Shown: positions 35,384-43,721, counted from the stretch's first letter. The stretch is DNA of 64,000 bases from Luminiphilus sp051201685 (GCF_051201685.1 NZ_CP179213.1:3450631-3514630); one strand, 5' to 3'. The notes: generated by a model not told the origin, from the letters alone. Program-made: numbers and translations.

Positions 35384-36740
35384 AATACCCGTACTCATGT
35401 TTTTAGCTGTTTGCCTTGTGCTTTTGGCCGGGTTTCCAGTGGCCCTGACGCTTGCCGGCGTAGGCCTGATGTTCGCGGCCATAGGCACGATTTCAGGGGC
35501 CTTTGATGCCAGCTACTTAGCCGCTATCCCCGCCAGAATTTTTGGAACTATTGGCAACGAGACACTCATCGCGGTTCCTTTGTTTATCTTAATGGGGAAT
35601 ATTCTTGAGCGTGCGAAGATCGCCGAAGATTTGCTGCACAACATGGCGCAACTGTTCGGGAGTCGACCCGGGGGGCTTGGTGTCGCCGTGGTGCTGGTGG
35701 GCGCACTGCTAGCCGCAAGCACAGGCATTGTCGGCGCAACCGTAGTGACAATGGGGTTGTTATCTCTGCCATCGATGCTGCGCGCCGGATATAGCCCAGC
35801 CCTTGCAACCGGAACAATTTGCGCTACCGGCACCCTGGGGCAAATCATACCGCCATCGATCGCTTTAGTTTTATTGGGTGATGTTATTGCCAGTGCTTAT
35901 CAACGTGCGCAATTGGAGATGGGGGTTGTAAATACCGCCACGGTCTCTGTGGGCGATCTTTTCGTTGGAGCACTGATTCCGGGTCTGATCCTCGTTGGGC
36001 TTTACTTGGTTTGGATTTTACTGATTGCTCGATTCAAACCCGACCGCGCACCCGCTATTGCCTCAGAAGGGGCCTCGCTTTCAGAGTTGCTCAAAGCCCT
36101 GCTACCTCCATTCATACTCATTGCATTGGTTTTAGGCTCAATTCTATTGGGTGCGGCGACGCCTACTGAGGCTGCGGGAGTTGGTGCTGTCGGGGCGTTA
36201 CTCTTGGCATTGCAGCGCAGGCAAATGAACTGGAAGAAATTGCACGAAATCGGGCTATCCACTATGCGAATCACCAGCATGGTGTTTCTAATTTTGATTG
36301 GGGCAGCTGTTTTTACACTGGTTTTTCGTGGCTTTGGTGGTGAAGAGCTGGTGCAGGGATTCTTCGAGCGCATGGATCTAGGCCCTCAAGGCGCCATGCT
36401 GCTAGTCATGGTGGTTATTTTTCTTCTGGGCTTCATACTCGATTTTATAGAAATTACTTTTGTCGTGGTGCCTATCGTTGGCCCAATTTTGCTGGCTATG
36501 GGCTTTGATCCTATTTGGTTTGGCATCATGTTGGCGGTCAACCTTCAAACTTCGTTTTTAACCCCCCCTTTCGGTTTTGCCCTTTTCTACCTGCGAGGCG
36601 TTGCTCCGGCGTCATTACCCACGGGGGCAATCTATAAAGGGGTTATACCTTTTGTCGCACTTCAAATTGGGCTATTGGCACTGCTTTGGAGCTTTCCAAA
36701 CTTAATCACGTGGTTGCCCAATGTCTTGCGCTCGGGTTGA
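35376..36740 (+). CDS. TRAP transporter large permease (DctM family)
   Basis: This protein of about 454 residues has 11-12 membrane helices and the DctM features GFPVALTLAGVGLMFA, ETLIAVPLFILMGNILE, ATGTLGQIIPPSIALVLLGDV and TPTEAAGVGAVGALLLA. The open frame reaches TTG at 35358, but the GTG at 35376, preceded by GAGGT, gives an 8 bp overlap with dctQ (GTGATTGA) and is preferred. Its binding protein is probably the divergent-strand gene at 37206-38378. The substrate is inferred to be an organic or keto acid. Confidence 0.92.
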   Translation: MIEIPVLMFLAVCLVLLAGFPVALTLAGVGLMFAAIGTISGAFDASYLAAIPARIFGTIGNETLIAVPLFILMGNILERAKIAEDLLHNMAQLFGSRPGGLGVAVVLVGALLAASTGIVGATVVTMGLLSLPSMLRAGYSPALATGTICATGTLGQIIPPSIALVLLGDVIASAYQRAQLEMGVVNTATVSVGDLFVGALIPGLILVGLYLVWILLIARFKPDRAPAIASEGASLSELLKALLPPFILIALVLGSILLGAATPTEAAGVGAVGALLLALQRRQMNWKKLHEIGLSTMRITSMVFLILIGAAVFTLVFRGFGGEELVQGFFERMDLGPQGAMLLVMVVIFLLGFILDFIEITFVVVPIVGPILLAMGFDPIWFGIMLAVNLQTSFLTPPFGFALFYLRGVAPASLPTGAIYKGVIPFVALQIGLLALLWSFPNLITWLPNVLRSG

Positions 36741-36822
36741 ACGCCTGTAACTTTGGACGCTTCAAGCATTTGTGCTTGAATACGCAGCACCTCGCATTAT
36801 CACCATAACAGCAGGCAAAAAA

Positions 36823-37227
36823 ATGACTGACCTCGATATGAACCCCACCCCTCAAGGCGAGCTCAGCCTTCAGGCTGTGGCTATGCCTGCGGACACAAAT
36901 CCCCACGGGGATATCTTTGGTGGCTGGCTAATGTCACAAATGGATTTAGCCGGCTATGTAACAGCCTGTGAAGTGGCGGGTGGCAGAGTGGCTACTGTGG
37001 CTGTGGAAGGCATGGTTTTTTTGACCCCCGTTCATGTTGGGGCTGTCGTCAGTTGTTACTCAGACATTTTGGAGGTAGGACGCAGTTCGGTACGGGTAAT
37101 CGTAGAAGTCTGGATTAATTCCCGGCAAGACGGGGAGCCGATCAAAGTCACCGAAGGCACCTTTATTTACGTTGCCATTGGCGGGGATAAGCGCACTCGT
37201 GCCATTCAACGTCCGGGCTCTGCCTGA
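36823..37227 (+). CDS. YciA-type acyl-CoA thioesterase
   Basis: This is a hotdog-fold thioesterase of 134 residues that hydrolyses acyl-CoAs. The family signature is strong: LQAVAMPADTNPHGDIFGGWLMSQMDLAGYVTA, with the catalytic Asp in the NPHGDIFGGW loop, and GMVFLTPVHVGAVVSCYS. The open frame extends 17 codons upstream, but the ATG at 36823 matches the family. Its 3' end overlaps the convergent dctP-like gene by 22 bp. It sits between the TRAP permeases and the TRAP binding protein, which hints at a shared acid/acyl-CoA pathway but is not proof. Confidence 0.92.
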   Translation: MTDLDMNPTPQGELSLQAVAMPADTNPHGDIFGGWLMSQMDLAGYVTACEVAGGRVATVAVEGMVFLTPVHVGAVVSCYSDILEVGRSSVRVIVEVWINSRQDGEPIKVTEGTFIYVAIGGDKRTRAIQRPGSA

Positions 37228-38378
37228 AAAACCCCTGACATCACTGGCGGTAACACCTTGTCCCGCGCGTTAAGATACGCACGCTCCGAAATTTCGTGGT
37301 AGGCCCTCACGTTTTTCGAGAAGATGTCATAAGAAACCGCGATCTTTTCTGCCATGGTATCGCTCGCCCTTAAGATCGCCATCGCTTCTAGGGATTTCTC
37401 ATACAGCAGGCTCAATATATCTTCTGGCAGTGGCCGCAACTGGGTGCCTGCAGCCAACAATTGTTGCAGCGATTCATTATTACGCGCGGTAAATTCATCC
37501 AGCATATTTTGATTTGCCGCTCTAGCGGCGTATCGAACAATAGCCTGTAAATCGCTAGGCAGTTGATTAAAAGCCGCCGAATTGACTGTGAATTCGAGCA
37601 TGGCCCCCGGCTCATGCCACCCCGGATAATAGTAGTATTCTGCCACCTCATTCAGCCCAAGAGTACGGTCGTTGTAGGGACCGACCCATTCAACCGCGTC
37701 GATCACACCCGTTTGCATTGAAGTGTAAACTTCACCGCCGGCAATACGCACCGCAGTGCCGCCAGCAGCGTCAAAAACCTCTCCTGCCAGACCAGGAATA
37801 CGCATCTTTAATCCGGACAAGTCTTTGGCGCTGCGCAGTTCTCGATTGAACCAGCCCGCCATCTGAACGCCGGTACTCCCTCCCGCAAAAGGGATCACCC
37901 CGAAAGGTGCGTACAACTCCTCCCACAATTCCAGCCCGCCACCGTAATGCAGCCAACCGTTCATCTCTTGCGCGGTCATACCAAAAGGTACCGCGGTAAA
38001 GAATACAGCGGCCGGAATTTTACCTTTCCAGTAATAACTCGCACCGTGGCCAACTTCGGCCGCACCCTGAGATACGGCGTCAAAAACCTCAAATGCAGGC
38101 ACAATTTCGCCGGCGCCAAAAACCCGAACTTCGAGGCGCCCACCGCTCATTTCATTGACATACTGGGCAAATTTTTCAGGAGCAGCACCCAGTCCGGGAA
38201 GATTTTTAGGCCAAGTAGTGACGAGCTTCCAACGATACTCAGGGACATCACTGCTGTTGCTTGCCGCGGGCAAAGGGCGGCTTTGATCACTGCTATCAAC
38301 AGCCCATAACCCCAGCACCAAAACCAACGCGGACACCAAAAAAATGACAACCACAGGCAGAAATCGCCTTTCAAACAT
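37206..38378 (-). CDS. TRAP transporter substrate-binding protein (DctP family, TakP-like)
   Basis: This 390-residue protein has an N-terminal hydrophobic segment (VVVIFLVSALVLVLGLWAV) that acts as signal or anchor, followed by a DctP fold. Diagnostic stretches are WKLVTTWPKNLPGLG, GHGASYYWKGKIPA, and the ligand region VEWVGPYNDRTLGLNEVAEYYYYPGWHEPGA, which resemble alpha-keto-acid/lactate-binding TRAP proteins such as TakP. It probably serves the DctQM permeases at 34862-36740, although it is on the other strand. Substrate prediction is an inference. Confidence 0.9.
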   Translation of the reverse strand: MFERRFLPVVVIFLVSALVLVLGLWAVDSSDQSRPLPAASNSSDVPEYRWKLVTTWPKNLPGLGAAPEKFAQYVNEMSGGRLEVRVFGAGEIVPAFEVFDAVSQGAAEVGHGASYYWKGKIPAAVFFTAVPFGMTAQEMNGWLHYGGGLELWEELYAPFGVIPFAGGSTGVQMAGWFNRELRSAKDLSGLKMRIPGLAGEVFDAAGGTAVRIAGGEVYTSMQTGVIDAVEWVGPYNDRTLGLNEVAEYYYYPGWHEPGAMLEFTVNSAAFNQLPSDLQAIVRYAARAANQNMLDEFTARNNESLQQLLAAGTQLRPLPEDILSLLYEKSLEAMAILRASDTMAEKIAVSYDIFSKNVRAYHEISERAYLNARDKVLPPVMSGVFQAEPGR

Positions 38379-38429
38379 ACACCGCTCCTTCGCCTATTGT
38401 TTACCTCGATGAGGTTCGCTTTAACTAAT

Positions 38430-40595
38430 TTAGAGCGGCTGTAGATTGGCATACTGCAATACCAACCACTTCGACCCCTCGGCAAAACTGACCTCTACCC
38501 GGGCGTTAGAGCCACCACCCTCAAAGTTTGTCACAACACCCTCGCCAAATACCTGGTGCAGGACACGTTGGCCCAGGCTAACACCGCTCTCAATATGGGC
38601 CGCACTTGGAGTTGGGGACAACGAGGTCAAGGATGACAGGGGGCGTGATACGGCAGCACCCAATCGAACTTCATTCAAGAGCTCAGAAGGCAGTTCACGG
38701 ACAAACCGTGAAGCGGTATTGTAGGATTCAGATCCATGTAGTCTGCGGCTCTCCGCATATGTAAGTACCAACTTCTCCATGGCGCGAGTAATCCCAACGT
38801 AGCAAAGCCGCCGCTCTTCCTCGAGTCGCCCTGGTTCGTCGAGTGACATACGATGGGGAAACAAGTTCTCTTCCATACCCGCCAGAAAAACCATAGGGAA
38901 TTCGAGACCTTTGGCCGAGTGCAAAGTCATCAGTTGAACACTGTCTTCGTGGGGGTCTGCCTGGGCGTCACCCGCATCGAGTGCAGCGCTGTCTAAAAAT
39001 TGCTGTAAGGAGGGTAAGTCTGTGTCCTCGGGGACAAAGGATTTTGCCGCTGAAACCAGTTCCTCCAAGTTTTCTACCCGGGCCTGACCACGCTCACCCT
39101 TCTCGGCGCGGTGATACTCCACCAAGCCCGAACGTGCCACCACGTGCTCAGTGAGCTCCTCTAGGGGTAACTCTAAAGTTGCGGAATCCAACTCATCAAC
39201 CAAAACGGTAAAGCCCGCTAGCGCTTTCAGGGCTCGAGATGAAAACAGCTGCTCGTCTTGAGCAATCACGATGGCTTGCCATAGAGGTACTTGTCGAGTT
39301 CGCGCAAGTTCGCGCAACTGCTCTACCGTTTTGTTGCCAATGCCCCTAGGTGGCAAATTAAGCACTCGCTCTAGCGCCGTATCGTCGCTGCGCCTTATTA
39401 AAAGCCGCATGTAGGCTAGGGCATTTCGAATTTCCAAGCGCTCGTAAAAACGTTGACCTCCGTAAATTCGGTAAGGGATTTGCGCCCGTATCAACGCTTC
39501 CTCAAGTACGCGAGACTGCGCATTGGAGCGATATAAAATGGCGCTGGAGCGTCGCGTATTGCCCTCTGCCACCCACTCTTCAATCCGCTCAACAATAAAC
39601 CGAGCCTCGTCCTGCTCATTGAAGCCAGCGTATAAACTGATCGGCTCTCCCGCGTCTCCCGCCGTCCATAGCTCCTTACCCAAACGTCCAAAATTATGGC
39701 TAATTAGCCCGTTAGCGGCCTTAAGAATTGTTTGGGTTGAACGATAATTTTGCTCAAGGCGAATCGTTTGTGCGGGGCTAAAGTCTTCACCAAAACGATG
39801 AATGTTCTCAATTTTTGCGCCGCGCCATCCGTAAATCGACTGATCGTCGTCCCCAACAGCGACAACCGGAATACTTTGACCGGCTAACACTCTTAGCCAA
39901 GCGTATTGGATCGTATTGGTATCCTGAAATTCATCCACCAAAATCGTACGGAATCGACGCTGATAATGCTGCAAAGTGTCAGGGGACTTGAGCCAAAGTT
40001 CGTGGGCACGTAGCAGCAGCTCAGCAAAATCAACTAATCCACCGCGCTGACAAGTCTCTTCATAGGCGCTGTAAACCCGCAGCATGGTTTTGGCATACAA
40101 ATCACCGTAGGGGGGATCGATATGGCCAGCACGCAGGCCCTCGTCTTTTTGCGCATTGATATACCACTGCGCCTGCCTGGGTGGCCATTGGGTTTCGTCT
40201 AAATTGAGATCTCGACACACCCGCTTTACCAGGCGCAGCTGGTCATCACTGTCTAATATCTGAAAGTTTTGCGGCAGCTGGGCTTCTTGCCAATGCTGTT
40301 TGAGCAACCTATGAGCCAAACCGTGAAAAGTACCAACCCACATTCCCTGTGTTGGCACATTTAACATCGTTTCAATCCGGCTACGCATTTCTCGGGCAGC
40401 TTTATTCGTAAAGGTTACCGATAACAACGCGTGGGGCGAAACACCCTCAGCCCGAATAAGCCAAGCCATTCGGTGCACTAAAACACGGGTTTTACCAGAG
40501 CCGGCACCGGCCAACACAAGCAAGTTGCCAGACTCTGCAGCCACAGCTTCACGTTGCGCCGTGTTGAGGTCAGTGAGAATATCGGAAACGTCCAT
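38430..40595 (-). CDS. uvrD: DNA helicase II UvrD
   Basis: This superfamily 1 3'-5' helicase acts in nucleotide excision and mismatch repair. It has 721 residues, the same length as E. coli UvrD. Walker A GAGSGKT is at 30-36, motif II is DEFQDTN, the QSIYGWRGA motif III follows, and motif V/VI TLHSAKGLEFPMVF and RRLCYVGITRA are intact. The C-terminal Tudor-like region (GQRVLHQVFGEGVV) is present. No E. coli-type LexA box is evident upstream. Confidence 0.97.
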   Translation of the reverse strand: MDVSDILTDLNTAQREAVAAESGNLLVLAGAGSGKTRVLVHRMAWLIRAEGVSPHALLSVTFTNKAAREMRSRIETMLNVPTQGMWVGTFHGLAHRLLKQHWQEAQLPQNFQILDSDDQLRLVKRVCRDLNLDETQWPPRQAQWYINAQKDEGLRAGHIDPPYGDLYAKTMLRVYSAYEETCQRGGLVDFAELLLRAHELWLKSPDTLQHYQRRFRTILVDEFQDTNTIQYAWLRVLAGQSIPVVAVGDDDQSIYGWRGAKIENIHRFGEDFSPAQTIRLEQNYRSTQTILKAANGLISHNFGRLGKELWTAGDAGEPISLYAGFNEQDEARFIVERIEEWVAEGNTRRSSAILYRSNAQSRVLEEALIRAQIPYRIYGGQRFYERLEIRNALAYMRLLIRRSDDTALERVLNLPPRGIGNKTVEQLRELARTRQVPLWQAIVIAQDEQLFSSRALKALAGFTVLVDELDSATLELPLEELTEHVVARSGLVEYHRAEKGERGQARVENLEELVSAAKSFVPEDTDLPSLQQFLDSAALDAGDAQADPHEDSVQLMTLHSAKGLEFPMVFLAGMEENLFPHRMSLDEPGRLEEERRLCYVGITRAMEKLVLTYAESRRLHGSESYNTASRFVRELPSELLNEVRLGAAVSRPLSSLTSLSPTPSAAHIESGVSLGQRVLHQVFGEGVVTNFEGGGSNARVEVSFAEGSKWLVLQYANLQPL

Positions 40596-40789
40596 ACTAC
40601 GATTCTACCGGAAAACAGACAGGTTACCGGGTTTTACACTGGCAACTTCCAAAGGTTTGGGGCAACTTTAGGCTTGTTTTCAGTGCAGAACTCCGGACAA
40701 TTATAGAAATAATACGGCAAGCACGACCCCACATTGAGAAAAACCGGTTCAGCGAAGCTTAACGGGAAAAAATAGAGGCAAATAAAACA

Positions 40790-42286
40790 ATGGATGACCA
40801 CGACGAACAGGATAAACGTCGGTTTATGACGCCTCCCAAGGAGTGGGGGGGGGATGATGAGGACGGGGCTGACTGGTTAATGGCCTCAGAAGACAATTCC
40901 GCCTCCCCTCAGCCTTCAGCACGACCTCCTATTGACGACGTTGGCTGGCTCACTTCTGAGTCGGAAGGCCCAGAATTAGAGGAACACGCCGCAACCGGCG
41001 ATAGCTCTGGTGACGATTGGTTCACAGACGGCGAAATTACTGCATCCCCAGAGGCGACGGCCCCCCTTCAAGCAGAAGGCACAACCTCAACATCCACCAC
41101 AGATACTCAATCGTCAAAAGCGCCCGAAGCCGACACTTCCGCAGCATCAGACACATTTGACGCAAGCACGAGCGCAGAATTCTCTTCTATGGACCTGCTA
41201 ACAGACCACCATATCGTGGGGACCAGCACGACGGGAAAACTGCCACTTTGGCCTACGATCGCAGGCATAGCCGCGGTTGTTTTGTTACTTGTTGGAGGCT
41301 GGGGCGCCATTTCAGAACGCTCCTCTTTGCAGAACCGCATTGTTGAGCTGGAAGAGCAGCAGAGCACGCCACAATCACAGGGGAATTTGGATGCGGGTGA
41401 CGAAGCCGTCCTTGAGGCAAAAAACCAAGCTTTAACGCTGCAGCTCACGACACTAAAAGGAGATTACTCTGCCGCTAACGACACCATACAAACCCTTCAG
41501 GTTGAATTAGACAATGCCGAAAAACTCGCTACCCAAGCGGCACGCCTTGCAGAAACGCGCAAACCTGAGTCGATAGCCCAACAGCAGGTGGCCACCAAAG
41601 CCGAGACAAAACCAGCCACAAATGGCCTTACCTCCGATACATCGGCAACTCTTGCAGCAACAACGCCCCAGACCTCAGGTAACCAGAGTGAAGGCCTTTG
41701 GTTTGCCAATGTAGCCGCGTACTCTCGTCGCGCAACTGCTGAGAAATGGGCTCAAAAGCTCCAAAATGAAGGCTACAACGCGGTCACACAAAGCGTCGAT
41801 ATCGACGGTCGCACTTTATACCGCGTTCGCGCCGTTGGCTTTAGTACAAAAAATGACGCGAAGGCCACCGCGGCTGAGCTGGAATCCACCTACAACCTCG
41901 GGGCCTTATGGATTGGAAAAACTTCCACCCCTCCAGCTCCTAGCGCCAGATCACAACCTCAAACCAAACCCGCATTAGACAAAGCCATGCCGCCGGCAGC
42001 CACACCCAAAGGTGCTGACGCTGCGACTGCAGACGCATCTGGGCAGGACATGGGCGGTTGGTTCATCTACGTAGACACCTATGCCCAAGGCATCGATGCC
42101 GATAACAAAGCACAACAGATTGAAGAGGCCGGCTATGCCGCCAAAGTGGCCGTTGAGTATCGCTCTGGTGAGCTGCTTTATCGCGTGCAGATTGTGGGCA
42201 TCAACTCACGAGAGCGCGGCGAAGAAATCATTCAAGCCCTAGCTGCTGGTGGCGATATGCCTAACCTGCAATTACGACAATATTGA
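40790..42286 (+). CDS. Membrane protein with two C-terminal SPOR domains and acidic Trp motifs
   Basis: This 498-residue bitopic protein is anchored by one helix (152-174). The cytoplasmic part is acidic and disordered, with recurring Trp-centred motifs: KEWGGDD (W19), ADWLMASE (W29), VGWLTSES (W53), DDWFTDGE (W77). The outer part has a probable coiled coil (178-250), a linker, then two SPOR-like repeats at about 302-376 (LWFANVAAYS...RTLYRVRAVGF) and 423-498 (GGWFIYVDTYA...LLYRVQIVGI). SPOR domains bind septal glycan strands stripped of stem peptides, so a cell-division or envelope role is likely. It is not FtsN or DamX by sequence; the exact role is unknown. Confidence 0.85.
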   Translation: MDDHDEQDKRRFMTPPKEWGGDDEDGADWLMASEDNSASPQPSARPPIDDVGWLTSESEGPELEEHAATGDSSGDDWFTDGEITASPEATAPLQAEGTTSTSTTDTQSSKAPEADTSAASDTFDASTSAEFSSMDLLTDHHIVGTSTTGKLPLWPTIAGIAAVVLLLVGGWGAISERSSLQNRIVELEEQQSTPQSQGNLDAGDEAVLEAKNQALTLQLTTLKGDYSAANDTIQTLQVELDNAEKLATQAARLAETRKPESIAQQQVATKAETKPATNGLTSDTSATLAATTPQTSGNQSEGLWFANVAAYSRRATAEKWAQKLQNEGYNAVTQSVDIDGRTLYRVRAVGFSTKNDAKATAAELESTYNLGALWIGKTSTPPAPSARSQPQTKPALDKAMPPAATPKGADAATADASGQDMGGWFIYVDTYAQGIDADNKAQQIEEAGYAAKVAVEYRSGELLYRVQIVGINSRERGEEIIQALAAGGDMPNLQLRQY

Positions 42287-42327
42287 CTGTAGTTAAACCC
42301 CACACCTCCAATAACGGAAATGAAACG

Positions 42328-42690
42328 ATGAAAATGATAAAAACCTCTATCGCTCTTTTACTCGTGCTCAGTGGAGGGCAAGCGCTGGCCTCTGATTGTG
42401 ACATGCCAACACTACCCACCATCCCAGATGGCGCCTCGGCTACCATGGAACAAATGATTGAAGGGCAACAAGGCGTGAAGGCTTTTCAAGCCGCAGCGAC
42501 CGAGTTTCGAGCTTGCCAAGACGACGCCATGGCAAGACTCAAAGCTTCGGTTGAGGAGGGCAACCCTGATGCAGCACCAAAATATGAGGCTGCAACTGAG
42601 GGTTACAACGAGTCAGTAGCCCTCGAGGAGCAGCTTGCGGAGCAGTTTAATCAAGCTATCCGGGCTTATAAGGCTGCCAACCCAAGTTAA
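42328..42690 (+). CDS. Small exported protein, function unknown
   Basis: This 120-residue protein starts with a signal peptide (MKMIKTSIALLLVLSGGQALA) and continues as a Glu/Ala-rich helical domain with two Cys (in SDCDMP and FRACQDD) that could form a disulfide. No known family is recognised. The open frame runs back to 42283, but the ATG at 42328 begins the signal peptide. It directly follows the SPOR gene and precedes a strong hairpin, so the two may be co-transcribed. Confidence 0.8.
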   Translation: MKMIKTSIALLLVLSGGQALASDCDMPTLPTIPDGASATMEQMIEGQQGVKAFQAAATEFRACQDDAMARLKASVEEGNPDAAPKYEAATEGYNESVALEEQLAEQFNQAIRAYKAANPS

Positions 42691-42766
42691 AGCGCCGATT
42701 TGACCCGTCGGGGTGCCCACGTATTTGCTTCAAGAACTGAAGGCGCCCCTAGTTTTTGTTTAAACC

Positions 42767-42794
42767 ATCAGCACCACCTAGGCTTGGTGCTGAT
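42767..42794. terminator. Ten-bp stem hairpin after the SPOR-region genes
   Basis: ATCAGCACCA (42767-42776) pairs perfectly with TGGTGCTGAT (42785-42794) around an 8-base loop. There is no long T run on either side, so it may be a weak, Rho-assisted or bidirectional terminator, or an mRNA-stabilising end. Confidence 0.5.
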
Positions 42795-42825
42795 ATTAGA
42801 CTTCTTCCGACCACCCCCCAAAAAA

Positions 42826-42885
42826 TTAATCCTGATAGCGTGGCATCGCTTTAATTCGGGGACACCCCGTGCATCTGTGGATTAA
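42826..42885. repeat. REP-like palindromic element
   Basis: A 60-bp unit is bounded by TTAATCC (42826-42832) and its inverse GGATTAA (42879-42885). Inside are two small hairpins: AGCG..CGCT and CGGGG-ACA-CCCCG. The core TTTAATTCGGGGACACC resembles sequences I recall beside REP-associated tyrosine transposase genes in proteobacteria. No transposase gene is in the window, so this would be a non-autonomous copy. Confidence 0.45.
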
Positions 42886-42916
42886 CGGGATTATGACGGA
42901 GGTTAATGCTCTTCGA

Positions 42917-43033
42917 TTACCCCTTTGCTTTTAAGGTAGCTGTAAGTTTTGTTATTTTGCTGAGACAAATAATTCCAAATACAAAGCCTATTGTCCCCAA
43001 CGAAAATCCCAACAGCCCAAATACTTCCACCAT
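42917..43033 (-). CDS. Predicted 38-residue membrane micropeptide, paralogue of the one at 43602-43721
   Basis: This short ORF reads MVEVFGLLGFSLGTIGFVFG then IICLSKITKLTATLKAKG. It has one membrane helix (about residues 4-24) followed by an amphipathic, Lys-rich tail. AGGAG lies just upstream of the ATG; the next codon, GTG, would have better spacing. The pattern GFVFGxI..(x)I-KLT-TLK-K is shared with the ORF 570 bp away on the same strand, which argues that both are real. Function is unknown. Confidence 0.6.
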   Translation of the reverse strand: MVEVFGLLGFSLGTIGFVFGIICLSKITKLTATLKAKG

Positions 43034-43115
43034 CAACTCCTTTTTTTACTCGACCGTTCCTTTCAAAATTTCGTATCCGCCCGCTTTATCTTCACCCTTC
43101 CAGTTAAGCGCCTCG

Positions 43116-43148
43116 CCACGCTTCTCTCTTTGGTCGCTGAACGCTCGA
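43116..43148. repeat. Direct repeat copy A (33 bp)
   Basis: This 33-bp stretch from CCACG to ACGCTCGA matches 43448-43480 at 27 of 33 positions. On the minus strand copy A lies just after the stop of the 99-residue ORF (43152-43451), in the leader of the following micropeptide gene. A stop-bounded minus-strand frame through it (ending GGYEILKGTVE) looks coding-like but has no start codon, so it may be a gene remnant. Confidence 0.55.
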
Positions 43149-43151
43149 TAA

Positions 43152-43451
43152 TTACTTATAAATCGCGTGGCTTACCTTTTCGTTTTCAGCGAAGGTTATC
43201 TCACAGCGAACTAAATTTAGGTGAAGCGCACTGCTGTATGTAAGGCGCTTGCCCTGTTCAGATTTTTCAATCTTGTAATCCGACAAATTAGCGGTATCGA
43301 GTTGTCTTACGACACTAGAATACGAAACCCCCGATTTGAAGTTTCCGCACAGGTAATAAATTTCATTCCTTGCCGATAACGCAAAGAATGCGTAAGTCCC
43401 AACCACAAGCAAAAATAAACCGGCCAACAGCAATACCGTTTTTGTCACCAC
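43152..43451 (-). CDS. Small single-pass membrane protein, function unknown
   Basis: This 99-residue ORF begins with a GTG at 43451 and a strong membrane helix (VLLLAGLFLLVVGTYAFFAL), followed by a soluble domain of about 70 residues with two Cys (YYLCGNF, VRCEITF). No family is recognised. It lies between the two micropeptide ORFs, all on the minus strand, in the accessory segment before glmS. Its start overlaps repeat copy B. Confidence 0.6.
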   Translation of the reverse strand: MVTKTVLLLAGLFLLVVGTYAFFALSARNEIYYLCGNFKSGVSYSSVVRQLDTANLSDYKIEKSEQGKRLTYSSALHLNLVRCEITFAENEKVSHAIYK

Positions 43452-43480
43452 GCCCCTCTCTTCGCCCGCCGAACGCTCGA
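43448..43480. repeat. Direct repeat copy B (33 bp)
   Basis: This is the second copy of the 33-bp repeat at 43116-43148 (27/33 identical), overlapping the GTG start of the 99-residue ORF and extending into its leader. The pair suggests local duplication of a leader-gene unit, in line with the duplicated micropeptides. Confidence 0.55.
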
Positions 43481-43601
43481 CGTAAATACGCCTAGCGGAA
43501 GTAGGTTATGAAGCGCTTTTACGCGCTCGTCCCAGTGCCAAAGCGTTACCTTTCGACTTTTGAATTTATTCAACCGTCACTGAGTGTTATAGAACAGTGC
43601 A

Positions 43602-43721
43602 TTATTCTTCTTTGTAATTCTCTTCGAGAATTCTTTTTTCTTTCAAGGTCTTTGTTAATTTTTCTATTCGAACGAATGCTATTAGTCCAAATACAAAACC
43701 CAGTATTCCCATTGCTTCCAT
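43602..43721 (-). CDS. Predicted 39-residue membrane micropeptide, paralogue of the one at 42917-43033
   Basis: This ORF reads MEAMGILGFVFGLIAFVRI followed by EKLTKTLKEKRILEENYKEE: a membrane helix (about 4-18) and a highly charged helical tail. It aligns with the other micropeptide over GFVFG(I/L)I and I-KLT-TLK-K. The second ATG (codon 4) is an alternative start. The surrounding DNA is AT-rich. Function is unknown; small single-pass proteins of this shape often modulate a larger membrane complex, but that is speculation. Confidence 0.6.
   Translation of the reverse strand: MEAMGILGFVFGLIAFVRIEKLTKTLKEKRILEENYKEE

Noticed and set aside
40596..40789. LexA box upstream of uvrD
   Set aside because: CTGT and ACAG fragments occur but not as CTGT-N8-ACAG; no convincing SOS box.
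43034..43148. Coding-like frame ending GGYEILKGTVE before the 42917-43033 micropeptide
   Set aside because: It has no start codon between the upstream stop and its end; kept only as a possible gene remnant.
42900..43560. Integron-like gene-cassette array (small same-strand ORFs with repeats between)
   Set aside because: The repeated 33-mer has no GTTRRRY/RYYYAAC core sites, cannot fold like attC, and no integrase is present.
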